Origin: Megaleporinus macrocephalus
Lineage: Eukaryota > Chordata > Actinopteri > Characiformes > Anostomidae
Length of the DNA: 64,000 nucleotides
Direction of reading: 5' to 3'
Assembly: GCA_021613375.1 (NCBI GenBank)
Contig: CM038708.1
Location: 31,135,559-31,199,558 of the forward strand
The notes below the pieces were generated by a model, which was not told where the DNA came from, did no database searches, and was given only the letters and a program-made list of their open reading frames with translations. The position numbers and the translations under genes were made by a program. This document shows positions 11,501-23,500 of this stretch, piece by piece (position 1 is the stretch's first letter; each line of letters opens with the position of its first letter).

Positions 11501-14500
11501 AATTTGTAGCCAAAATATAAAGGAGTTAAAATCAGGTATTAGCTTAACTCTTTATGTTTTGGCTACAAATTTGGGAATATTATTAAACTGTTTTCTGCTT
11601 AGTAAGCTTATTCTGATTCTACAAAGTACAGCCATTTTTGCTAAGTCTTTATATCTATACCAGTATTTTACTTCTCCTTTTTAAAATAAACAATAAAATA
11701 AAACATATATATGAATAAAATAAAAACATTGTTTTGAGTCTTATGCAGGGAAGTCACTGTCACAATATGATTCAACTATGCCAACAAACAAATCTTCAAG
11801 CTTAAGACCAGTTCAACATATAAGCACATAAGAACAGCTCAGCACATCCACACGTGGCATAACTCATAACCTAACAGCAAATTAGCAAAAAACTAAAGCA
11901 TGTTTATGTATTTGAGTATGAGTTTATCTGTGACGTCACATGAAACCATCATTTAAAAAAGTGATAGCTAGCTTGTGAGCAAACAATGTGTTTTGATCTT
12001 ATGTGGTTAAAATTCTGTTACAGTTAGTTTTGAAGGAAAAACAGATAAATTGGATGTAAGGGAAGATTTGGTATAGTAACATCTTGATCAGACTCTCACT
12101 TCCTTCCCTAGAAATGCTGGGAAGTTTTAAAAGGTTGTGTCTAGTCTAGAAAGATTTGATAAATTTGATAGATTTGATAAAAACAAGTATTCCAATGAGG
12201 AATTGTTTCAAACCTTCAGACTTCGTTTTCAAAGTCACACCAATATAAATACTGCATTGTGAGTTCAGACGTTTCACCACTTCAAAGCTTTGTTTGAAAG
12301 CCACATTTGAGAGCGACTCCATGCATGGCATGCTTAGTACACAACAGTGCTTGGTTAAATCATTTATCTGAGTTAAGCAGCTACTTTATTCACACGTTAA
12401 TTCATTTGGTGACCTTGCACAGCAAACAAGCACCAAAACTGAGGTGCTGTGTACCTTCGTCAAAGGAGTCGTCAGACATAGCGCCGTCAGTCTGCCTCAG
12501 CACTACATGATGTTTCATATTGATAACACTAATTAAATTCTAATAGCCATATTTTACACTGTCTGTAATTGTAGATATGTGGGAATACTGAAAAGATTGG
12601 TGAAAAAAGAGTGCAAAACTCACCTTCCTCGTCAGACACATCAAGGACTTCAGTCATGGTCTCTGGAACATTCAGCTTGTGCTTCTCCGTCACCGTCTGT
12701 ACAAAAACACAACCCTTAATCATACTAATTATAAATGATTAATAATGATCATATCAACTAAATATTAAATATTTCAAACGGTATATATATTTGAAACATA
12801 TATACTGTATGAAAATGAAGCTAAACAACATTTAATCAGGTGTAATGATGGAATTAACCAAATGTGTAAAGTTTCAAATTATTAAAACTTTTATGAGAAA
12901 CAATTACAACATTGTGTTTTAACTGGTCACTGCATACTGTCAAGACAACTTTCTTGGCCGCCAAAGATTGGTGAGAGTTTCAAGCAAGTTGCTTAAAACC
13001 TATAAGAAACTAAACTGCACTTGAGCTGTTTAATCTAAAGCATTCTACAACTCATTCGAAACTCAGTCGCAACAGTTGGAAGCATTTTCGGCAACCCAGT
13101 ATTATTTACAGTTATAATCTAATACCTGCTTTGACTGCTTAGCTAAATCCAGATTGCTGGTGAAGAAATGTAATAAATACATACAGTGTCTGGAACATCA
13201 AGAGAAATCTGGAACTAACCTTTCTGCCTCAAACTGGAGCTCAAGATATTATCAACTTTTTTCACAATAAAATATTCATGTGACTTTGAATTGTATTTAT
13301 GTTTATTTACATCTGTTCTAATGATATCTGGTGTTCTTACTGGTGAACATACAATTATTGCTAAAATAAAGGCATTTAAACAACCAGTTTATGTGCCTCA
13401 GACCTCTGCAGTAGTGTTTGTATGTATGTACTCTTCTAATATCATTGTGACTCCGTATGAAAAATAATCAATAATGTATTAAGACTATTTGTAAAAGAGG
13501 ATGTTGTGCTGATTTTGAAGAAGACTCACTGTTGTTGTGGTAATGATTTCCTCTGTGACCACCCTCAGTGTGTCCACCACTGAGATGTAACCAAGGCGAC
13601 GAGCAATGGCAAGAGCTGTGTTTCCATTCTGCGATACAAGATGAGAGATTCCATCAGTGTCTGCTGTGCGTGTGTGTTTGGGTGTATATGTGTAATTGTG
13701 TGTATATGTGTGAGCATGCTGTATGCATATGTGTGGGGGTGTCTGTGGGGGTGTCTGTGTGTGTGTTTGTGTGTATATGTGTGTATATGTGTGATCGTGC
13801 TGTGTGTGTATGCATGTGTGTGGGGGTGTCTGCGTGTGCGTGCGTGTGTGTGCGTGTGTTTGTGTGTATATGTGTATGTGTGTGTATATGTGTGATCGTG
13901 CTGTGTGTGTATGCATGTGTATGGGGGTGTCTGCGTTTGTGTGTGTGTGTGTTTGTGTGTATATGTGTAAGTGTGTGTATATGTATGAGTGTGCTGTATG
14001 CATGTGTGTGTGTGCGTGCGTGTGTCTGCGTGTGTGTGTGTGTATACTCACCACAGTGATGGCGTTGGGTTTAGCTCCATACTGGAGCAGAACGTTGATG
14101 ATGTGTGTGTTGCCCTGTTGCGCTGCTTGGTGAAGAGGAGTGTATCCGTTCTGAATGAAGAACACACACAGAATTTATACGCAGAACACAAGAATGAGCT
14201 TAACCACGTTTCTGTGCAAGCGTTATGGGTAATGTACCTTCGTTTTGGAGTTCACGCTGGCATTGCTTTTCAAAAGGAAGTTGACCATCTTGGCATTCCC
14301 GTAGTGACAGGCGACAATCAGTGGCGTGTAGCCCAGCTAGAAGAGAGATTTACAGCTTGTTTTAACCTGTAATTGCTTGTAATACCTGCATTAATGCTGA
14401 ACGTAACAATTTATTGATAATAAATTTTCAATCAATAGGTGGCCCTATTGTTTGATCTCCAGTGGTGCCATCTTTGAGTTTAAAAGAGCCCCCCCACACC

Positions 14501-17500
14501 AGTAATCAAAGTGGTGCTATCTAAAGCATCTGCTGGCTAATGTAACAGAGTTGGCAGTTAGTCTCCCAACATAGGTGTTTTTTCAACTTCACAGCAAAGC
14601 TGACTAACATAAAAAAGCCACTTAATGGGAAAAGTTTATTCTTAAACTTATTTATCATGTAGCCTTATGAACATTGCCCTGCAGTAAAGCATTACCAAAT
14701 TAGACCAGACAATTTTACTCAAACACTAAACTAAAATGATAAAAATGAGTTTAAATAACATAAAAATACACAACTAAGTTCATGTACAATCTAAACTTAT
14801 TTTATATGTATGCATCAATAAGTTATGAATATGATTAACTCATTTGTCCCAATCAGGATATTCAGAGAACAAAAAAGACTGTTCAGGTTATAGGGGTATG
14901 AAACCTAACACAGCAGATACAGCAGTATTAGAACAGTATTAGATTATTATTACCAGCTTTTTTTTTTGATTGGCATCAGTCATTTTCACATACAATGAAA
15001 CTCTTTAGACATGCACCAACAGACCATTTCCAAAGCTCATCAATCACAAGTCAGAATTATAGCACGTATCAAAACCCAGTATTTCTGGCAATTTCGTCTT
15101 TCAAGCCATTTTACTAAACTCCAGAAAACAACTCAGTAACTATCTTTACTGCTCCACCACTCTAGTCCTGCTAAATGTGGAAACTCACTGGTCTAAATAA
15201 ACTGACCTGTATTTATAAATATTCACAACATATCTGCCTTCCTGCATTAAATTTATATTTATCCACAGGTGCTTGTTCGATTCCTGAAAGATATTTTTAT
15301 ACAGTAGCGGAAAAATGCCCTTACTTTAGTTTGCTGGTCGAGGCTGGCACCATGTTTAACTAAAATCTCTGCAACACCAACTTTGTCTTCCTGGGCAGCA
15401 AGATGAAGAGCAGTAAGTCCACTCTGTCGAGAGGGGGGAAAATGTGACAACCAGATGTAACCCATGTTCACAAGCACTGATTTGCACAATTCAGCAAACA
15501 AGCCCCACAGAAAATCAGGTGAGGCACGCCGGTGACAGATGGAAATCCAGACAATAATTGGGTAATAATGTTTCTCTTTAAGGAAACACATGGTACGTAA
15601 ACTAATTAGTACTTAAAATGTTGAGCCTCGGCAGAAAACCATTAATAAATCACACAAGTGACTTCCTCCTTCCCAGAGTTCTCATCATCACAAAACAAAA
15701 TCTGTTACAAACCTCAATCAGCCAAAAAACACCTGCATCATAATCAATACTGGCGTGTACAGTAAAACCTTTAAATGTGTGCGCTAAAGTCAATTATGAA
15801 CATGATTAACTCTTTTGTCCCAGGATTTTTTTTTTTTTTAGATGAATTCCTAATTGGTTATTTATGCAGAGCTGATAACCATGATTACAACCGTATCTAA
15901 CACTGGCCATTCTGGCCATTTTCTTGATTTTCGACATACAGTCCACTTAAAATCATATACACTTGCATGTATGACTGATATATGATATATTTGGCTTTGG
16001 GGAAACCGGTTTGCCCCTTATTTGGCTGTGTAGATCCTCTGGCGGGCTACAACAATACATTTTCATCCTAACAGCCATGAATAGTACAGCGTAACTCCCA
16101 TAACCCTGTTACTGCCTCTATGCAGTAACAACACCCCTTATCACTTCAGCGTTAATGGAGCTAAACTGTGGTAGAGTGTCATATGTTAATGTGTCCATCA
16201 CAACCACAAATAATTCAAAACAAATTGTTCAGATATGGACTGGGGAGCAAATGATATGTTTTGAAAGTTTATTCGCATTTACATACTACATTTTCAACTT
16301 TTTAAAGTACTTCTTAAAGTACTGCACTGGAGAAGTAGCCAGTGTTTAGTTATACTGTACAGCCTTGTATTGGTATAATGACAAAAAATGTAATTAAATT
16401 GAATTAAACTCTCACATTAAACAGATATCAAGACGACCTATTTTATAGTTGAAAACTGCATGTTTGTAGCTAGTTACCTTAGTGGGCACATTGACCTGAG
16501 CTCCCTTCTGCAGTAACAGGGCAGCCATGTCACTGTGGCCTTCCTGAGAAGCCAGGTGAAGAGGGGTCACGCCTTGCTTGGTCAAGATGTTGGTCTCTGC
16601 TCCATACTGCAGGAGCGTAGTTGCTATATCCATCTGGTTCTTCTTTGCAGCTATGTGGAGAGGAGTGTATCCATTCTGCACGTGGCAGGAAAAGAGAGAA
16701 CTCAGGGTTCAGTTGAATAAAGGACAGGAACATGTTTACAAGTTTACTTGACTCATCATTTAAACATGAAACACTGAAAGACACCACATGAAGTTCTAGA
16801 AACAGATTTCTGCAAAAAGCATGCGACTGTCCAGTAAAGGGGCCAGTTGGTGGGCTCTCACCTTGGCTGTGGCATGGGGAGAAGCCCCTTTGTCCAAAAG
16901 CAGCAGCGCCACCTTCTGGTTATCATAATGAGCAGCAACATGGAGAGGCGTGAGTCCGTTCTGTAAGGATGAGGGTCAGTGCGTTTAGAAGGAACTGTTA
17001 GTGTCGCAAAGGCCGTCAATTAAAAACACACACGCACGTGAAACGATTACACATGAAAGCTGTGTTACTAGGGACCGTTAACGTGTTAATGTTTATTGGC
17101 AATATGTTATTGTTTAGATTAAAGTGCAGGCTGGGCGGGAATCATTAACTGGTTCCTTATTAAAGGAAAGAAACAGAAATAATATTTTCTTGTTTTATTA
17201 TTGATAAAAAGATCTGGTTATCATCAAATGAAACTATGCTTACCGGGACTCTTGCAGTCAACATAGCCTCTATGTATTTCTTTTAAACACATTCCAAGAA
17301 ATTCTATGAATTAGGCTCTACAAACTGTGCACAGCAATAATTCACAGTCTCTCAAATAGAAAGGACAAAATGAACAAATAACAAGAGCCTTTATGCTTTA
17401 CTGTGCATAGAAGACGTTGAGAACATGAACGGCAAAAAATACGAACACAAACTGACTTTATCTTTGATCTCTGATTGTCAGTACTTTCTGTACTTACACG

Positions 17501-20500
17501 CCACTTAGCATCATGTTATTGGAAATAAATCTATTTATTAGTCCACTCATGCTTACCTTGCCCGCTGCGTCTGGAGGGGCTCGTCGCTGTAGAAGGAGTT
17601 TTGCCACGTCAAGGCTGCCGTACTTGGATGCCACATGTAAGGGAGTGAATCCCTTCTGAAAAAGGAAAAAGAAGGAGATACTGAGAGTTCAGAGCTTAAA
17701 GACAAGTTGATTAACAGCCACTGCGTGAAACACTGTAAAAGTGGAGAGGACTCAGTTTAGTGTTTCTAAATTGTGGAACTCAACTTCCTTTCATTAAGCA
17801 GACAAGTTATAGAACATACAGGACTAGAAGAACACCAGCAGATAAAGAGTATGCTTCATCTTTTAAAAACAGGAGAAAATCAAGCTTAACTCCTGCTTCA
17901 GAAATAAAAACATCCCTAGGTAAAAAAAAATCTGAATTCAAAGCTATGAGTCTGAAAAGATATAAAGTAAGTAATAAGTCATCACTGAGAAAAGGAAACA
18001 GACAAAACAGAAAATGTCCTCATTTTAACAAAGAAGCTGCTGATGTTCTCTGAACAATGGACTGACCACCCCAGAGCCCAGGCCTTAACAACAATCAATG
18101 TGTTTAGAATAACATGGACTGCGGGAAGTATAGAGTGCATCCAACATCTAAAACAGAACATCTCAGCTGAAAACTGCAGGGTGGACAGACAAACTTTACA
18201 AACAAGGCTTTCTTTCTCTGATTTTTTTCTGCACAAAAATAAATAACTTAATAACTTTTGTTAACGATTGTTTTTATTAGAAAATAAATAGTCCCACTTT
18301 ATCTTAAGTGTCTCTAATAACCATATAGTTACATGTTAACAACATGGTTATTAAAGACTGAAAGCAGGTCTTTCAAAAGATTTTACACTGTAATAAATGC
18401 AAAGAGTGGAAATAAACTGATATCATATTTAGTTGTGAAGATTTATGTATAATTTGAAAATTTTAAATATCTGTATTCTGACTTTTTGTTTGTCCTGATG
18501 CTAAAAAACCTCTATTGTGAGATTTTATTTATCTGTCCAGCCTTTTGTCTTGTTACAACTGAGGGTGTTTTATTATTTTAATTTAAATTTCAATTGTAAT
18601 AATTGTATTACAAAAATAATATAGTTAGAATAATATTATTATAGGCATTTTCTCTTTTTGTGTAACAGCCTTTGAGCTAAGTGAGTACTGTACAGACAGC
18701 AAATCAACAGCAATTCCACATTTAATTATTATTACTGTCTTATGTACTAGATATTAGATTGCTATTCAGTACAGTGTAGAAATGTACACATGATTAACAC
18801 AAACATAACCTGTATACTAGCAGCCAGAAAGTGCTGATGCAACAAGAAGCAATCACAGTGCTTCACTATTCCTCTGTATCTATGCAGTGAAAAAGCAAGT
18901 AGTGCAGCATACAGGCAGACACACAGCAGAGGGAGCCAGTGAGTCAGCTTTCTCTGTCTGAGACAGGCGTGTCCACCCATAAAGTCACATGATCATCATG
19001 TTTATCTACAGCCCAGACAGAATGGAGAACGACTCAATAGGACTGCACTGTTTCAAACAGTAATGAGCAACGGGAGCAAAAGAGCACTGAGCTGAATTAC
19101 ATTAGTGATGGAGTCATCTCATCAATTCAGGATACACTCGCTAAAGGAATGAAATGTATTAATTGTGGAATGATCTCTTCAATAATGCACCAGCGCATGT
19201 CCATCCTGACCTGAATTTCAAATGGCCAGCAGAACTGCCTGAATTCAGAATGAACGTGGTCTCTATTTTCTAAGCTGCACAACAATTGGCAGAAAAATGT
19301 GTTCCTTGTAAAGGATGTGATATTTTCACTAGACAGGGGATGTTTCAATCTTTCCATACAGCAATGTTTTTGTTATAGCAGTCCTTGTTATTTTGTCCAT
19401 TAAAGCATGTTGGAAAAGTTAAGCATACTATTATTGTTAACACTTTGATGCATGACCTGGGTCACCAAAACTCAATTAATTTCATCATTCAAGCTTCCTT
19501 AAATTCCACGATTTACTTGTTTTTCATCATCACAAATCCTTATTTCAGTTTAATTTTTTACATATTTTTAAATAAAAATCATGTATGTATCACTACCCTA
19601 CTAATGGGTCAGAATGAACCTTTATGTATTCACAATGGAATTGAATAGGAACATTTGTAAACATTTGTAGTCAGGAACATATTAAAATTATAATAATATA
19701 ATATATCATTAAAATAGAATAATTAAATAATAAATCATGAAATAATGGTTTTAGTTAAAAATGTGATTTTTAATGAACATTTTGAATAATGAAATAAACT
19801 GATTTCAATAGATGTACCAAAGGGATACAAAGTACATACAATATCATAGGAAATGAATATGGCTCATGTTTGACCCATGTTGTCCATTAGAAGGTGTTTG
19901 TTTAGCTTGTGCCTCAAAGTGTTACAAAAGACATTCTTATGCTTTGAGGTTGTTTAAAATTATGATTGATAATCAAAATAATCTGTTTTAATATAAACTA
20001 TAACTAATACAATCCTCCAGTTTGACCCCAACAGCTGCATGTTAACCATGTCTTCTTGTCCCTCACCTTCGTTGCTAGGGAATGCGCAGCTCCAGCCTCC
20101 AGCAGCACTGATGCCACGTCCAGTTGACCCTCACGGGCGGAGATGTGGAGAGGAGTATAGCCATTGGTGGTGGCAGCATCTGGGTGAGCCATGTGCTGTA
20201 AAAGCAACTGGACAATCTCTGTCTTCCCCAGCCGGGAGGCAATATGGAGTGGGGTCTGGTCCTCCTAGTAGTGAGAGTGCAAGGTCAGCAACACAATCAA
20301 ATGAAATGCAAAGGAAAAAAACCTACTAAGCTATCAACCACTAATAACAACACCAATTACTTTGTTGCTGAGATGACAGGTAATGATATAGTCATTATTG
20401 GTAACTCCACCAGTATTTCAGGACACTGAGTGTGTTCAGTGGGTTTCTTGCTTCTACATCTTCAAGAAACCAGACTATCCCTTAAATAGAGTAACTAAAT

Positions 20501-23500
20501 GGTTATTATTGTTTATTACACTGTAATTACTTATGTGAGCTTGTATACACTTTGGCCACTTCGAAGTATACTATGCTATTGCAGGTGCTGTGCATGATGT
20601 CTCTTACTCTGGCTCTGGCATCCACCATGGCTCCATTTCTTAGCAAACAACGAACCACCTCCACCTGCCCAGCTCGAGCGGCCATATGCAGAGCAGTCTC
20701 TCCACGCTGTGATTAAAGAGGGCATGAATAAGCACACAGGGCTGTGTACACACATGCACATAAACATGCTGACTAACTGTACTCACTATGTTGCTGACGT
20801 CAGGGGAGGCTCCGTTCTGCAGCAGCAGGAGGACAATGTTGAGGTGGCCCATAAATGCTGCCACATGTATAGGAGTGAGGCCAGACTGAAGAGCAAAGAA
20901 ACGATGTAGTGTTAGAGAGAGAAGTCTAAAAGTCAAAGACACAGGCATTAACTAAAGACTGGTGAGGTGGGGGGTTATGGATCTATCACTGTATAAACTC
21001 ATTACTGATATTTATCCTCCACATACACTACCAGTCAAAAGTTTTAAAACAGTTCTAAAACTTTTGACTGGTAGTGTTCTTAAACCTTTAACCGCTAGTG
21101 TACTAAAACTTGTGACTAGTAATATATGTCATTGGAATAAATGACTGAATTAAAATTGTTTCATCTTTAAGAATAATTTTGATTTAAGGCTTGGCACACC
21201 ATTTTTGAAAACAAAGTAGTATTTCCACATATAAAACCTTTAAGGACAAATGTAGGTTCAAAAGTCATTTTGGATAGCAAAATAAAGTGTATACATTATG
21301 TTGTAAACATTACAATCCCCAGCACTGTACGTTCCAATCACCAGCACTGTAAAGGAGGTCTCTGCACTGTACACATCAAACAACTTAATAAATTTGTTTA
21401 CATCTGAAATATTTAATTATGCTAAATTACTGAATCACACCTCTCCTTTTTATGATTGGCACCAATCAATTCGACACCCATTTGAATTGACTAAATCAGG
21501 CAATGGCAAGTGACTGCCGTGTAACTCCTAACACAAAGTATGCTGCCCAGTTCATGGTTGCAAAGATACGAATGCGTGTGGTTTGGTGTGTAGGTGTACA
21601 TACCTCAGTGATAGCCTGGATGGAAGCTCCATACTTGACCAATAGCTCCATTACCTTCACTCTGTTTTTCTTACAGGCGATATGAAGAGGTGTGAAGCCA
21701 TTCTGTGGAAAACAGATTTTAAGTATTTTTAAGTATCATTGTCTGCAATCAGAACCACTATACTAGAATCAATATACTGCTATACTATAACTAAGGTATT
21801 TCTGATGGTCATTCTGGCAGGGGACAGAAAGCAACTCACAATTATAAAACGTGTTTTGTAAATAATTCTTATTTCCAGCTAAATTAAAGCTAGTAATGTA
21901 TTATTAAGTTGCTCAACTGTATAGGAATAGCATTAGAAAGACATTCTCTCAGGTGTGTACTGCTCTAAAACCTGCATCGTTGGAGTATAAATGTAGTAGT
22001 TTAGATTTGTTCTATACAGTCATTTTTAACAATAGATAAATTGGGATGTAGAATTGAAATTATATAATTTATTAGGATGAAATACATAAAAACATAAAAG
22101 AGAAAGAACAATACAATAAAACAAAGTACAAGGTGGATGGTTAGGGTTCCAAAAAGCGTTCCCATGTTGTCAGCAAAATATTCCCAAACACTGCTTTTTC
22201 TTTTAAAGCAAGTCCGGTCTCAGTGTTTCATTCTGATTTTTTTGTTGGTTCCAGTTGAGCAAGATTTCTTTGATATATATAACAATATGCCAATCATCTT
22301 GGATTAAAGGACAGAGGAGCTAGCAACAGTGATTTACACAGAGAACTCACCAAACTTGCCTGAAGAGTAATGTGGTTCTTGAAACTGAGCGTAATCAATT
22401 TACCAATAAATGGTACAGAGGTCACAGATGTAGGAAAGCATAGTTCTTATCTGTCCAGTAATCAGTTCTGTGATTTTATACCTAGCTACTACAGGCCCTG
22501 TTTCTGTGAACATCTGGAAGCTCCAGTCCACCTTTCTTTTTAGATAGTTATTTTTGGAAGCTTTTCTGTGGGAGGAGTACTTCCACGTCAAGGAGCTTAT
22601 CAGTCCGATATCCTTCCAAACTTATTGATAAGATCTACCACTGCTGTGATTGGTCTATGTGGGCTGGTTAGGTACAAGATAATATCACCAGCATACAATG
22701 AGATTCTATTCTCGGTCTTCCCAATTTCAGTTCCAGAGATTTCTCTACTGACGTGAATAGCCTCTGCTAGGACTGCCAAATCAAATAAGAACAGAGATAA
22801 CGGGCAGCCCTGCCAGCAGCCTCTAGATATACCAAACTTTTCTCTTTGTTATGATCCCTTCCATAAAAAGCAAAACACGGCTGAAATGGAAGATATTAGG
22901 AACGGTACCAGTGCGCGAGCATTGGGGTTAGCTCTCTTGTCCAGTAGAAGCTTAGTGACTCTGTAGTGACCACAGTGGGCGGCAACATGGAGCGCGGTCA
23001 GGTAGTCCAGTGTGACGTCATCTACAGGGGCTTTGTGCTGCAGAAGATGCTTGACACATTCAACATGGTCACCCTGCGCTGCCATGTGGAGAGGAGAGAG
23101 ACCATTCTAGAGGAGGAAAGAGTGAGAGATTGAGAAACAAAAACATATACTCCCAAAAGTACCGTGTCTGTCGAGTCTGTCAAGCTGAGGACAACTCTTT
23201 TACAAATAAGGCACATGGGACATACAGGCGGGCAAAAATGAATGAAATACAATGTCTGTTTCAGAATCAGCTCAAACTGACAGAAGCAACGCTATCGTAA
23301 GGATAGCCACAGTGGCGCGGGGGCAAAATATGTAGCAGGGTGCTGCTCCAGCGGTTGAACGGAGTGGCTAAGCTGACCAATCAGAGCAGACTGGGCTTAT
23401 CAGGAGGCGGTGCTTAAAGACACAGGAGCTTTAACAGAGCGTGTTTTGGGAAAACTGGAGCATGTAAATCTACTTTATTAGAACTCCAAAATAAAATAAA

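Noticed and set aside
12455..12491. Cassette exon w23 starting right after the CAG at 12492-12494
   Set aside because: With the incoming phase-1 G from exon w22 the second codon would be TGA; the upstream TAG acceptor gives an open, ankyrin-like acidic peptide.
13568..14372. Several + strand open frames of 84-163 codons (CVCVCV-type)
   Set aside because: They are translations of the TG-rich minisatellite and of the antisense of ank2 exons, with no independent coding signal.
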